Assembly (NCBI GenBank): GCA_033344875.1
Contig: JAWPMO010000001.1
Span: 2,815,595-2,879,594, forward strand
Direction of reading: 5' to 3'
Length of the DNA stretch: 64,000 nt
Source of the DNA: Ilumatobacteraceae bacterium
GTDB lineage: Bacteria > Actinomycetota > Acidimicrobiia > Acidimicrobiales > Ilumatobacteraceae
Shown: piece by piece, positions 10,701-18,601 of the stretch
Numbering within the stretch: the first letter of the stretch is position 1
Layout of the letters: each line of letters opens with the position of its first letter
Notes under the pieces: model-generated
Seen by the model: the letters and a program-made list of their open reading frames with translations, nothing else
Told to the model about the DNA's origin: nothing
The model's database searches: none
Translations under genes and position numbers: made by a program

Positions 10701-11200
10701 TCGTACTGGTTCGGCAGGCCAGCGGCAGCGAAGATCACGTTGAGGAACGCCAGGCGGACGGATCCGGCGGCGCTGCTGCTCATGGTGCCGGCAGCCGACC
10801 AGATCCCGCCCTGGCGGTTACCGGCGTTCGTGAGCTCGACGAGATGCCGGTCGATGTCCGGAGTGAGTCGCGCCAGGTCACGGGCTGTGGTTCCCGACGG
10901 GAGCACCGGGTTACGCCAGAGGTACTCCAGCACCTTCATCAGGTGCGACTTGCCGCTGCCGAAGAATCCACTCACCCATGCAGCGGGCTGCTCGTCCTGG
11001 CCGAGATGGGAGAGGTACTGATCGAGGATGCGCTCCAGGCCGCGCTCGTACTCGCCCTCGCAGACGAAGCTGCGGAGTTCCCACTCCAGCGTGGACCAGG
11101 CCTTCTGGTCCTCCGGGTTGCCGACCTTGGCCACGCCTAGGTTGGGGATGTCTCCAGCGGTGGGGTCGACAGCGAAGGTGTCACGGTTCTTGAGCGTCAC
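7730..11200 (-). CDS. brxC: BREX ATPase BrxC (PglY-like)
   Basis: 1,156 aa, the size expected for BrxC/PglY. An N-terminal P-loop GFFGSGKS lies at 78-85, and a Walker B-like VVLDEMQQ follows near residue 270. The C-terminal half (beyond about 900) is rich in helices and leucine/alanine heptads. The GTG start at 11200 has GAGGA about 10 bases upstream. BrxC is a large ATPase required for BREX defence and, in studied systems, for host methylation. The 72-base gap from brxB is the largest in the operon and holds the ribosome binding site; I see no separate promoter in it. Confidence 0.94.
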   Translation of the reverse strand: MTLKNRDTFAVDPTAGDIPNLGVAKVGNPEDQKAWSTLEWELRSFVCEGEYERGLERILDQYLSHLGQDEQPAAWVSGFFGSGKSHLMKVLEYLWRNPVLPSGTTARDLARLTPDIDRHLVELTNAGNRQGGIWSAAGTMSSSAAGSVRLAFLNVIFAAAGLPNQYELARLALFLRQNGMLDQVADSVKAKGKEFDRELRNLYVSPILAQALIDAGASFGTTPAEVSAALRDQYPRVGDISDDEMLDTMDEVLQLQSTTPGKVPLTLVVLDEMQQYINDDNARALDVQHVVEGCSSRFDSQVLVVATGQAALTANSTLQKLQDRFSVTVQLSDTDVETVVRQVVLRKKPDQVDAIKTTLAGVSGEIDQHLGGTRLEAKGADRDTLVADYPLLPTRRRFFERTLRSIDKAGKAGVLRTQLKIVHEAVKSVADEPVGHVIGGDFVFTSEAASMQQSGVLLKEIDETIRGLQDGTPAGLLKSRICALIFLISQLPQDGVNDSGLRATAPWIADLLVEDLAEDGAELRKQVPALLADLVADGRVVKIDEQYLLQTEEGAEWTADYNRRRAAIRADSGRLATLRHSRLLTAVDAEMGGIKIDQGLAKVPRSITREWDDDLPTAEGNAVPVWFRDEWSVTDTTVKNAAATAGPDSPVVFVLLPKVEADAIRDALATHAAAEETVNSRPEPQTDEGRQAKHAMQSRIRDAERTLTTLFDQVVAGARVFQGGGNELTVTTLRATVQQAAEKSLVRQFSKFGVADQDGWGKVVSKVRDGASDALAQVGWSGEVLANPVTKEVLSRVPGGGVKGSEVVKFLKEPPYGWESDAIHGALLVLLANGHVRAELDSKAVAGPKELPPTQIGKATFYKEDEPPTLQERMAVRGALTAAGVKYTEGQEGAAVSGLLQYVTDLAGQAGGAPPLPAAPEAAHVAELQQLAGNALVKKTAEHAADLKADIGRWKELVEARQTRLDQWDRLNRLLAHATGLAGVDGVAQQRDAVETGRQLLDDPDPVAPLVEQVCSMLRAARDEAIARVTEVDERERAALESDDGWQRLTGDQQGELRAAHSLQPFAAADATSHDELLAALDARPLKALNELTLVIPARVQAARRVAAGLLEPEEKRVEVTPPSATLKSHDDVNHYVDSLRDQLKQYIDDDAIVII

Positions 11201-11272
11201 GGCGACGTATTCCTCAGTTCGGTTCGAATCGGGTCACGGCGGGTTCGTTTCTCGACTGGTTCGGGTGGTTGG

Positions 11273-11824
11273 TCATGTGCGGGCGGAGATGACGGTGGCG
11301 TGGTAGTTCCAGCCGTCCTGGGCGCCGAGGAGGCGGAAGTTGTTCCCCTCCACCTCGCCGGGGAAGAACATCAGGAGCCGACCCTCGTTGGCGTCCTCGA
11401 CCGCCTCGACCAGGGCCGACATCTTCACGTGAGGGCCGAGCCCGAACAGGCTGGAGCCCCCGAGCAGGCCGATCACGGCGTCGGGGCCGGTGTGCTCCTC
11501 GACCTGCCGGCGCACCTGGTTCGCCAGATCGTCGAAGAAGCCAGCCAGCTCGGGCTCCATCAGTTCGGGTGACTCGAAGTACGCATCTCGGTAGTCGTGG
11601 GCTGCCATCCAGCGTTCGAACTCGTTGCTGACGTCGATCAGCGCCCAGCGATAGCCGGCCTCGACCGTGCGGTGCTCGAACATCGGGAGGTTGGCGCGCA
11701 GCCGGCGTTCGTCGGAGGGCGCGTACACCGCAGCCCAGACGCGTTGCGGCGGGGCGAGATTGGCCGGCCAGGGCAACTGGATGAACTGCTTGTAGCTCTG
11801 GATGAGCTGCTCGACACGGTTCAC
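11273..11824 (-). CDS. brxB: BREX protein BrxB (DUF1788)
   Basis: 183 aa from a GTG start at 11824 that overlaps the brxA stop as GTGA. The frame stays open further upstream, but that extension is antisense-like sequence inside brxA, so I reject the longer start. The family pattern is visible: N-terminal VEQLIQSYKQF, central GGSSLFGLGPHVKMSALV, and C-terminal FFPGEV followed by LLGAQDGWNYH, typical of DUF1788. BrxB is a small core protein of type 1 BREX whose biochemical role is not settled. Confidence 0.92.
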   Translation of the reverse strand: MNRVEQLIQSYKQFIQLPWPANLAPPQRVWAAVYAPSDERRLRANLPMFEHRTVEAGYRWALIDVSNEFERWMAAHDYRDAYFESPELMEPELAGFFDDLANQVRRQVEEHTGPDAVIGLLGGSSLFGLGPHVKMSALVEAVEDANEGRLLMFFPGEVEGNNFRLLGAQDGWNYHATVISART

Positions 11825-12588
11825 AGCAGCTGCCCTTCCATCGGTCGCATCAGCGTGCTGAAGCCGACCTCGATGACCCCGGCGCTGTGTCGGAAGTCGA
11901 TGAGCGAGCGCTGCGAGGCCAACGTCGCCAACTCGAGGAGGTGCGGAACCGGCCGATCGAGCACCTTCGCCCACTCGGTGTGGAAGAGCGCCTCACCGCC
12001 GACGCCTTCGAGGTGGCCGAGCAGGAGTGCGTAGGCGACCGTCGAGGCGGTCGCGTCCGCCCGCCGCCGGCGCTTGACCTGACCGTCGGCAGGGTCGAGG
12101 TGGCCGGTCTGCTGCCACGACGAGTAGCTGTTGCGCCCGATCTTGCCAATCGTCGATGCGCTGTAGACGCCGGGGAACTGTTCCTCGGCCGCCTCGCCGA
12201 GCTCGTCGCGGTTCACCTCGTCGCCCGGCTCGCGACTGATGATGACCTTGGCGGTCGACCGGAACACGGAGTCAGTGGCGAGCGCGCAGAGACCGGCGAG
12301 CAGCGGCTGCCCCTTCGGGTCGTCGGACCAGACGTCGCGCAGCGCCCGGAACAGGATCCGGTCGTTGCTCAGTACGTAGAGCTCGCGGAGCGAGCGGAAG
12401 GTGCGCTTGCGGACCTCGGCCGTTTCCTTGCCGAGGACATTCTCTTCGATGACCGTGCGCTCGTAGTCGTCATACGTCGACCCGTACGGCGTGTTGTCGA
12501 GCAGCTGCACAAGCATGGGCACGATCAACGTGTTGGACGTGGTAGTGCCACCGCTGACGTCTGCCGGCGCGATCCCGTACTCGCTCAC
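11821..12588 (-). CDS. brxA: BREX protein BrxA (DUF1819)
   Basis: 255 aa from a GTG start at 12588, with GAGGTC just upstream and a GTGA overlap with the preceding small HTH gene. The sequence fits the DUF1819/BrxA family: a helical N-terminus (VERTVIEEN-like segment near 35, RTFRSLREL near 60) and a C-terminal winged-helix-like half. In other species BrxA is a small DNA-binding protein. Assignment rests on fold pattern, length and conserved position as first core gene of the type 1 order. Confidence 0.88.
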   Translation of the reverse strand: MSEYGIAPADVSGGTTTSNTLIVPMLVQLLDNTPYGSTYDDYERTVIEENVLGKETAEVRKRTFRSLRELYVLSNDRILFRALRDVWSDDPKGQPLLAGLCALATDSVFRSTAKVIISREPGDEVNRDELGEAAEEQFPGVYSASTIGKIGRNSYSSWQQTGHLDPADGQVKRRRRADATASTVAYALLLGHLEGVGGEALFHTEWAKVLDRPVPHLLELATLASQRSLIDFRHSAGVIEVGFSTLMRPMEGQLL

Positions 12589-12788
12589 GATGACCTCCCC
12601 TCGCTCCACTCGATGATGTCCTGTCGCACCCACAGCCGGATGCGGCTTCCACTCAGATCGACCACGGGACGAGGGAAGTCCGCGTAGCGATTGAGGTAGG
12701 TCGTGACGCTGCTCGGATGGGAGAGACGAAGGATCGTCTGCACCTCCGCCGCGCCAATCAGCTCGCTCGCATCAACCTGCCTCCCCAT
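12585..12788 (-). CDS. Small AlpA/MerR-like helix-turn-helix protein, first gene of the BREX operon
   Basis: 67 aa, too short to stand out by length. It begins MGRQVDASELIGAAEV and continues as an AlpA-type winged HTH (IGAAEVQTILRLS, then YLNRYADFPRP, then WVRQDIIEW). Such proteins bind DNA as small regulators or excisionase-like factors. It starts 8 bases after a -10 box and ends in a 4-base overlap with brxA, so it is made from the BREX message and is a plausible autoregulator. Small regulators upstream of BREX are common, but this one is not a WYL-type BrxR. Confidence 0.8.
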   Translation of the reverse strand: MGRQVDASELIGAAEVQTILRLSHPSSVTTYLNRYADFPRPVVDLSGSRIRLWVRQDIIEWSEGRSS

Positions 12789-12796
12789 CGCCGACG

Positions 12797-12825
12797 AGTC
12801 TAGGTTTATAGACAGTCTTTCGCAA
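12797..12825 (-). promoter_or_regulatory. Predicted promoter of the BREX operon
   Basis: Read leftwards: TTGCGA (12820-12825), a 17-base spacer, TAGACT (12797-12802), then 8 bases to the ATG at 12788. This implies an almost leaderless message. An inverted repeat GTCTA/TAGAC (12798-12802 and 12809-12813) overlaps the -10 box and could be the operator of the small HTH protein; the arms are short, so this is weak. Confidence 0.55.
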
Positions 12826-12913
12826 GCGGGGTTCGCCTGTTGCCGCCGAGAGCGAGCCGCTGACGCTAGCCAGCCGGCAAACCGGGTACGTTTGCGCAGC
12901 GGAGGAGAGCACG

Positions 12914-14752
12914 GTGTCAGATTTCGAAGTGATCCAGGACATGATGGTTGCCAATGCGTTCGAGCCATTTATCAGGTCAATCGAGTTTCCACGTTTCAAG
13001 AATCTGGAGCCAGGGACGCGGATCGATTTCGATTCTCCAATCACGGCTTTGATCGGCCCGAACGGAACGAACAAGAGCTCGATATTGCGGGCGATACAGG
13101 CTTGTCCACAGCAGTACGACATCGGGGACTACTGGTTCGACACCCCGTTGGATCCTGTCGGCGCCGACAGCCAGCTCGGCACGCACCGGTATATCCACCG
13201 CTATCAGTTGCCGAGTGGCTCAATGGCAGAGGTCATCAAGGCTCGCGTCGGCACAGCATCCCGGGGCCCCGACTACTTCGAAACGAGCGCACCCCGTATT
13301 CGAGACGGAATGGCAAACATGCCCGATCTGACGCCAGCGTCCGATGAGCGGTTTCGCAGCAAGACTCGTTGGTCGCCGATCGAGAAGCCGGTGACCTACC
13401 TCGACTTTCGCCAAGAACTCCCTGCGTACGACATCTTCTATTTCTTCGACCTCGGGGTCGGCGCGAAGTCGGCTTCCGACAAGAAACAGCGCATCAGACG
13501 CACAAGCGGCCACATCCGTTCCGCTATTCAGAATCGTCGAACGTCGTTCAAGTGGTACGGGAACGAACGCATCATTGAACCCGCTCAAGATCTTGGGCAC
13601 GACGAGCTTGATGATCTGCGTTCGATTCTCGGCAGGAAATACACCTCAGTTTCGATGATCAAACACTCCTTCTTTGGTGTACCCGGCTTTACCGCGCGAC
13701 TACATACGGGCCACTCGACCTACTCCGAGGCCTATGCAGGAAGTGGCGAATTCGCAGCGACTATGATCACACGAGCGCTGCACAGCGCTCCGTCCAACAG
13801 TCTCATCCTTCTCGACGAACCCGAGACCTCACTCCATCCGGGGGCGCAGAGTCAGCTCATGCGGGTCGTGGCGAGATTGACCAAGGAACGCAAACTTCAA
13901 GTCGTTCTTGCGACGCACTCGGAACACATCGTTCGCGAACTCCCGGACAATGCGCGGAAGCTGTTAGATACCCGACCCGACACAGGCGTTGTGTATGTCG
14001 CAGCCCAGCGCGCCTCCGTTAGTGAATCCTTCGTTCGCTTGGGGTCTGCTCACGACAAGATCCAAATACTGGTTGAGGACCAACTCGCAACCGCAGTTGT
14101 CGAGCGCGCAGCGCGACTGATCGGCCCAGCAGCGCTCGGCGCCCTTCGAGTCGACCCAGTTCCGGGTGGTGCAGGAAACCTGACCAGCAGGGTGATTCCT
14201 GTTCAGGCTGCTATCGGGTCGAGTTCCATGGTTCTGCTCGACGGCGACCAGAAGCCACAACGGTCCGACGGTGTGGTGGATGCGACGGAGGACGAGCTGT
14301 TCGCGTGGGAGAGCAACCCTGGTCGCCCGACGAATGCGATGACGGAGGAGGAGGTGGACGCTGAGCTCACGACACGCTTCGGCATCAATCCATCCCTCAT
14401 TGTTTCCGATGGTGGAAACGATCCGAACGCTGCAGGCAGGGCGGTTGTTCAAAAACGAGTGACGCTTGGGTGGGCCCGAACCCACGTCTTCTTCTTGCCG
14501 GGCACTTCTAATCCGGAAGCGCTGCTTTGCGGGTTCATTGGCGCCGATCTGGGGTCCACCTCACCGAAGGAATACTGGAGGGCCCTCGCAACGGAAGAGC
14601 TCGGTCTGCTCGACTCCGAGGAGGTCTCCGCTCCACAAATCCTTCATTCCCAGAAGGCTGCGCTCGCCAAAGTGACCGAGCAATCGCCGGTGATGGGCGA
14701 TCTGGTGACACTTCTCCGCAGGTTGCTGGGAACGGCCGCGGCCAACCCCTAA
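12914..14752 (+). CDS. OLD-family-like ATPase with C-terminal TOPRIM-like region
   Basis: 612 aa, GTG start behind GGAGGA. The ABC/SMC-type ATPase has Walker A GPNGTNKSS (48-56, with NK where GK is usual, as in several OLD-like proteins) and Walker B LILLDEPETSLHPG near 297-310, followed by a H-loop-like LATHSEH. A TOPRIM-like half follows: ILVEDQLA near 383 and MVLLDGDQKP near 438. OLD nucleases combine these two parts and occur in several anti-phage systems. No UvrD-type partner is next to it, so it is not a Gabija pair. GC is clearly lower than the neighbours (26 of 60 bases at 13621-13680), indicating recent transfer. It diverges from the BREX operon and converges on a cytosine methyltransferase. 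Confidence 0.82.
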   Translation: MSDFEVIQDMMVANAFEPFIRSIEFPRFKNLEPGTRIDFDSPITALIGPNGTNKSSILRAIQACPQQYDIGDYWFDTPLDPVGADSQLGTHRYIHRYQLPSGSMAEVIKARVGTASRGPDYFETSAPRIRDGMANMPDLTPASDERFRSKTRWSPIEKPVTYLDFRQELPAYDIFYFFDLGVGAKSASDKKQRIRRTSGHIRSAIQNRRTSFKWYGNERIIEPAQDLGHDELDDLRSILGRKYTSVSMIKHSFFGVPGFTARLHTGHSTYSEAYAGSGEFAATMITRALHSAPSNSLILLDEPETSLHPGAQSQLMRVVARLTKERKLQVVLATHSEHIVRELPDNARKLLDTRPDTGVVYVAAQRASVSESFVRLGSAHDKIQILVEDQLATAVVERAARLIGPAALGALRVDPVPGGAGNLTSRVIPVQAAIGSSSMVLLDGDQKPQRSDGVVDATEDELFAWESNPGRPTNAMTEEEVDAELTTRFGINPSLIVSDGGNDPNAAGRAVVQKRVTLGWARTHVFFLPGTSNPEALLCGFIGADLGSTSPKEYWRALATEELGLLDSEEVSAPQILHSQKAALAKVTEQSPVMGDLVTLLRRLLGTAAANP

Positions 14753-14763
14753 GCTTCTCGCCG

Positions 14764-15855
14764 CTAACTCAGGCTCGCGCGTACGGTCCAGGCGATTGAC
14801 GACGCGAGCAACGGCGGAACTGCGTTGCCGATCTGGCGTGCGATCTGAGTCTTTGTGCCGCACCACAGGTAGTCCTCCGGGAAGGACTGAACTAGCGCTG
14901 CCTCGAAGTGAGTCAGTGCCCGATTGACCCTCTTCCGGCGGCTCCGCTTCTCCCACTGCGGGTGGAGATAGCGTCCCTTCTCGGGCTTGTTGAACTCGGT
15001 ACGGATCGTCACCGAGGGCTGTTCCCAACGGAGACGACCCATCACATCCGTCGTGCCGGTCTTCTTGTTCTGCCAGCACGGCGGCTGCATGTCGAATGGC
15101 AGGTCGAACCGGCCGCCACCCGGCGGGATCACGTCATAGCGCTTCAAAGACAGCTCGGTCGGATTGCGGCCGACGTGAACGTCGAGACCCTTGTACACCC
15201 CAGGCACACGCTGACCGAAGAACTCGACCGAACTCTTCGGCAGCGTCGTTGTCGGCACGTCCCAATCCACCGAGCCGATCGCATCACGGAGCGTCACCCA
15301 GGGCTCTAATCCGTCGGCGCCACCTTTTGCATGCGTGGGCGTCGGCAACGAGATCGGCCCGACGCGGGACGCGACGATGACGGTCCGCTTGCGGGTCTGC
15401 GGTACACCGAAGTCGGCGGCGTTGACGACACCCACGCTGGCGTGCTTCCATCGCTTCAGCTGGCCAGTCGTCAACTCACCCATGAGGAGATCGAACTCGG
15501 CCGACTTACAGAACCGGCCGACGTTCTCCAACACGAACACCTGCGGGTTCGCTTCGAGCACCACCCGCATGTACTCGCGCCAGAGCGAGTTGCGAGGGTC
15601 GTCCGGGTCACGGGTGCCGATCTGCGAAAAGCCCTGGCACGGCGGGCCTCCGACAACCACGTCGGCCTGGGGCACATCGACGAAGTCCGCGATGTCGCCA
15701 TGCGACACTCCCGTCTCGCCAAAGTTCGCGGCGAACGAACTCGCGGCGGCCAGATCCAGCTCGTTGGCCGCGATGTGGGTGAATCCGGCGTCAGCGAAGC
15801 CCCGCGTCAAACCGCCGCACCCTGCAAACAGGTCAATGGTGGTTGGCCCGCTCAT
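14764..15855 (-). CDS. C5-cytosine DNA methyltransferase (Dcm type)
   Basis: 363 aa. Motif I DLFAGCGGLTRGF at 8-20, catalytic GGPPCQGFS at 69-77 (Cys73), motif VI ENV at 110-112, motif VIII QTRKRT, and C-terminal IARQIGNAVPP. It transfers a methyl group from SAM to C5 of cytosine within a target set by the variable region between motifs VIII and IX. No restriction endonuclease of a known family is adjacent. The convergent OLD-like ATPase is the nearest candidate partner and the gap between the stops is 11 bases. The start is supported by a -10 box TAGTGT 7 bases upstream. Confidence 0.93.
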   Translation of the reverse strand: MSGPTTIDLFAGCGGLTRGFADAGFTHIAANELDLAAASSFAANFGETGVSHGDIADFVDVPQADVVVGGPPCQGFSQIGTRDPDDPRNSLWREYMRVVLEANPQVFVLENVGRFCKSAEFDLLMGELTTGQLKRWKHASVGVVNAADFGVPQTRKRTVIVASRVGPISLPTPTHAKGGADGLEPWVTLRDAIGSVDWDVPTTTLPKSSVEFFGQRVPGVYKGLDVHVGRNPTELSLKRYDVIPPGGGRFDLPFDMQPPCWQNKKTGTTDVMGRLRWEQPSVTIRTEFNKPEKGRYLHPQWEKRSRRKRVNRALTHFEAALVQSFPEDYLWCGTKTQIARQIGNAVPPLLASSIAWTVRASLS

Positions 15856-15862
15856 GAGTCGA

Positions 15863-15868
15863 ACACTA
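15863..15868 (-). promoter_or_regulatory. -10 box TAGTGT of the cytosine methyltransferase gene
   Basis: Read leftwards, TAGTGT is followed by 7 bases and the ATG, giving a leaderless message. No convincing -35 element. It implies the methyltransferase can be transcribed apart from the upstream gene on the same strand. Confidence 0.5.
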
Positions 15869-15943
15869 GCCGGCAGGTGTACGCCGCCCGTCCACCTGGT
15901 CGAGCATGGGAGCCGTCACGCATGCCCGACCGGCTGCCGGCGC

Positions 15944-17287
15944 TTACCGAGGTTCGTCGTGTGAGTTGGTGGTGTCGCTGTCGTCGCTGGAGGGACTCGC
16001 CTTACGCCCGGCCAGCTTCTCGGCGAGCTTGTCCTTCGCCGACCTGGCCTGGCCCCGGGTCCCGCTGCCGAGCTGCTTGACGCTGGCCAACCCGCCGAGC
16101 CCGGTCTCGCGGGCTCTGGCGCCGGCCGACTTGGCGTGGCCGAGGGACTCGCCTCCGACGTGCTTTGCGGCGTCGACACCGGTTGACCCAACTTCGCGCA
16201 CCTTGCCCCAACTCTCGGCGGCCGCCTCCTTCCATGGCCGCGCCTCGGACGAGTCGCCGGCGGACTCGACCCCAATCAACTGGCGAAACTCGTGGACTTC
16301 GGTCACGACGTAGTTGCTCGACCTGACCACCGCCGGCGACTGCACGGGATTGAGCAGCACCTTCGAGTTGGCCGTATCGACCGCCTCGGCCATGCGAAGG
16401 AGAAGTTGCTCGGTCTTTCCGGAAATGAGTTCCAAACGATCCTGCCGAGCTGCCTTCAGTCCGATGCGGTGTCGGTCGAGTTCGTCCGGGTCGGCGTCGA
16501 GCACGCGGTCGAGTTCGAGCACACCCACTGCATCGTGAAGTTCGAAGCAACGGGCCAGCACATAGAGCCACTTCTGAACGTCCGACTCAGCCTCCTTGAC
16601 CACATCGGCGAGCTCGTTGAACTTGGTCTTCTCTTCGATCTTGTCGGCGAGGTCACTGAGCTGACGAACGGCGTATCCCTGCGTCTCGTTGATCGTCTGC
16701 GCAGAGCTCTGCAGCTTCGACCACGTGATCTCGGAAACCCGGCCGACCGACTCTCGGATCGTCGCCGCCTCCTTGACAGCAAGCTCGACACCGTCCATTC
16801 GGGCCAACACTTGATTCGTTTGAGCACGGAGGACGGCATCGAGCTTCTCGTCGATCGTCGCGAGATAATCCGTGATCTCGGCCATGGACTGTTCCATGGC
16901 CACCTGAGCCATGATTCCCGCGCCGCCTGCAAGTGCCGCCGGGTTGCCCACCAGTGCGGTGGGGGACTTTGCAATCTGAATCCACTGCTGGATATCGCCC
17001 GGCCGGCCGATCATCGCGTGCTTGACGCCCGGTGTCTTCGTGTCCATCAGGCCGAACTTCCTGACCTTCTGTGCTGACTCCTCCGTCAGTTTCACCCAGC
17101 GACCGGACTCCGCTGCGACGTCAGCGCCGGCCTTGGCCACCGCCGCGCCGAAGTTGAGAACCGCTCCTCGAGCCGCTCCGCTGTCGGGCGACAGACCGAC
17201 CGACGCCATGAATCGTTCGACCGCCGACGAGTTCCCGATCACCGCCAAACCGTCGCCGTCGCTGATCAACTCGATCTCGTTGCCCAT
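15944..17287 (-). CDS. Unrecognised 447-aa protein, helical, charged tail
   Basis: I do not recognise a family. The start MGNEIEL is chosen because GAGGAG lies 7 bases upstream; two upstream in-frame ATGs are possible. A hydrophobic, Ala/Gly-rich stretch near residues 113-135 (ALVGNPAALAGGAGIMAQ) is followed by long amphipathic helices (about 135-300) with repeated Ile/Leu heptads, suggesting a coiled coil. The last 90 residues are Lys/Ala/Ser/Gly-rich and low complexity. It lies on the same strand as, and 88 bases upstream of, the cytosine methyltransferase, and may belong to the defence island. A -10-like TACTGT lies at 17333-17338. Confidence 0.75.
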   Translation of the reverse strand: MGNEIELISDGDGLAVIGNSSAVERFMASVGLSPDSGAARGAVLNFGAAVAKAGADVAAESGRWVKLTEESAQKVRKFGLMDTKTPGVKHAMIGRPGDIQQWIQIAKSPTALVGNPAALAGGAGIMAQVAMEQSMAEITDYLATIDEKLDAVLRAQTNQVLARMDGVELAVKEAATIRESVGRVSEITWSKLQSSAQTINETQGYAVRQLSDLADKIEEKTKFNELADVVKEAESDVQKWLYVLARCFELHDAVGVLELDRVLDADPDELDRHRIGLKAARQDRLELISGKTEQLLLRMAEAVDTANSKVLLNPVQSPAVVRSSNYVVTEVHEFRQLIGVESAGDSSEARPWKEAAAESWGKVREVGSTGVDAAKHVGGESLGHAKSAGARARETGLGGLASVKQLGSGTRGQARSAKDKLAEKLAGRKASPSSDDSDTTNSHDEPR

Positions 17288-17503
17288 CATCCCGCTCCTC
17301 TGCACCGGCTCCCGCGCGCCCTGGCACGTGGAACAGTACCGGTCGCGTCCGGCCGCCTACCGGTCGACGATCCGGAAGAGTCCGTTGACTCGACGCCTCA
17401 CCGACTCCCGACCGGGAACTCGGGGTGGTGCTGTCGACGGGAGTGGCAGGATGAGAGCTGTTCACGGCGCACCTGGTCGTGAACCAGGGCGAAGGAGACG
17501 GCG

Positions 17504-18487
17504 ATGAGGGGCAACGGCAAGGCATCGAGGCTGGGCATCGCTCTCGTGGGCGCGGTGTTGCTGCAGGCCGGATGCGGGGGTTCGTCGGAGCCCGACCAGG
17601 GAGGGCTGTTCGGTCAGGCCGAGGTCGACGACGACGCATCAGACTCCGACACATCCGACGGCGGTGCCGGGGACCAACCGTCGTTCGGCGACCCGATTCC
17701 AGGTGCGCTCCCAGCCGGGCCGGTCACCGTCGCCACTGAACCGGGCCACGCGGTCGTCACCGTCGCGGATGGCTCGACCACCGACCACACTCCCGTCGGA
17801 CCCGGCACCACGTTCCGGTGCGTCTTCGCCGACGATCAGATCAACCTCGACGTGCGCAGCGAACACGGCGGCATGCTGCTCACCGCACTCCGCGGCGACG
17901 ACGGTTGGACCGGCCGGTTCACCGCCGACGCCGACGAAGGCGCGGCCGACGACTGGATCCAGTACTCGGCCCAACCGTTCAACGGCGAACTCGGTATCGA
18001 CCACGACACCAAGACGTTGAGCTACGTCGGCTCAGCCGTCCGCCAAGACCGCAACGCCATGTCCGACGGCGACATCGACACACCGACGGTCGCCGTCACG
18101 GTCGCCGTCAACTGCGGCATCGAACCCGCCGTCATCGAGGTCGCCGACCAGACCTTCACGTTCGCTCCGTTCGAGGCCGACAGCATGACCTGCCAGATCA
18201 CCGGCCCCGACTCGATCGACGTCACCCTGAACTCGCTCGGCAGCCAAGACCGACAGCTCCAGTTCGACCTTCGACCCGACGGCGACGGCGTCATCGGCGG
18301 CGTGTACGTGACCGACGGTGACGACAACTGGAGAGCCATCATCTCGACGTCGGGCGACACGGCCGGCGGCCTCTCGGTCGACGGTGCCACGGCGACGTTC
18401 ACCGGCACGTTCGAGCACACGTCCGACGTCGACCCCGACCTCGCCGAGGAGTTCGAGGGGACGGCGACCGTCACCTGCCCGACCTGA
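17504..18487 (+). CDS. Secreted lipoprotein, function unknown
   Basis: 327 aa. Signal peptide with lipobox-like QAGC at 22-25, then a Ser/Asp/Gly-rich linker. The mature part has two similar beta-rich halves (each with a CxF or MTCQI cysteine and a repeated VTVADG/VEVADQ pattern), so it is probably a duplicated surface domain. GAAGGAGA precedes the ATG by 7 bases. Exported and anchored to the membrane; no catalytic motif seen. Confidence 0.82.
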   Translation: MRGNGKASRLGIALVGAVLLQAGCGGSSEPDQGGLFGQAEVDDDASDSDTSDGGAGDQPSFGDPIPGALPAGPVTVATEPGHAVVTVADGSTTDHTPVGPGTTFRCVFADDQINLDVRSEHGGMLLTALRGDDGWTGRFTADADEGAADDWIQYSAQPFNGELGIDHDTKTLSYVGSAVRQDRNAMSDGDIDTPTVAVTVAVNCGIEPAVIEVADQTFTFAPFEADSMTCQITGPDSIDVTLNSLGSQDRQLQFDLRPDGDGVIGGVYVTDGDDNWRAIISTSGDTAGGLSVDGATATFTGTFEHTSDVDPDLAEEFEGTATVTCPT

Positions 18488-18520
18488 CGCTCGCCGGTTC
18501 AGCGCTTCCGGAGGCGAGCG
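18488..18520 (+). terminator. Hairpin after the lipoprotein gene
   Basis: CGCTCGCC (18488-18495) pairs with GGCGAGCG (18513-18520), an 8-bp perfect stem directly after the stop codon. No U-tract follows, which is common in high-GC actinobacteria. Confidence 0.45.
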
Positions 18521-18547
18521 GGTCCGCGATCTGCTCGAACACCCCTC

Positions 18548-18597
18548 TGGTACCGTTCTTGGTACCGAATTCCCCTCGTTCACGCGATCGAGGAGAA
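18548..18597 (+). promoter_or_regulatory. Promoter plus leader hairpin covering the ribosome binding site (copy 1)
   Basis: Extended -10 TGGTACCGT (18548-18556). In the leader TTCCCCTCG (18570-18578) pairs with CGAGGAGAA (18589-18597) across a 10-base loop, with one C-A mismatch. The 3' arm contains the Shine-Dalgarno sequence of the gene at 18602, so the fold would hide it. Confidence 0.6.
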
Positions 18598-18601
18598 CGA
18601 C

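Noticed and set aside
12914-14752. Gabija GajA
   Set aside because: No UvrD-like GajB gene follows; only the general OLD layout is shared.
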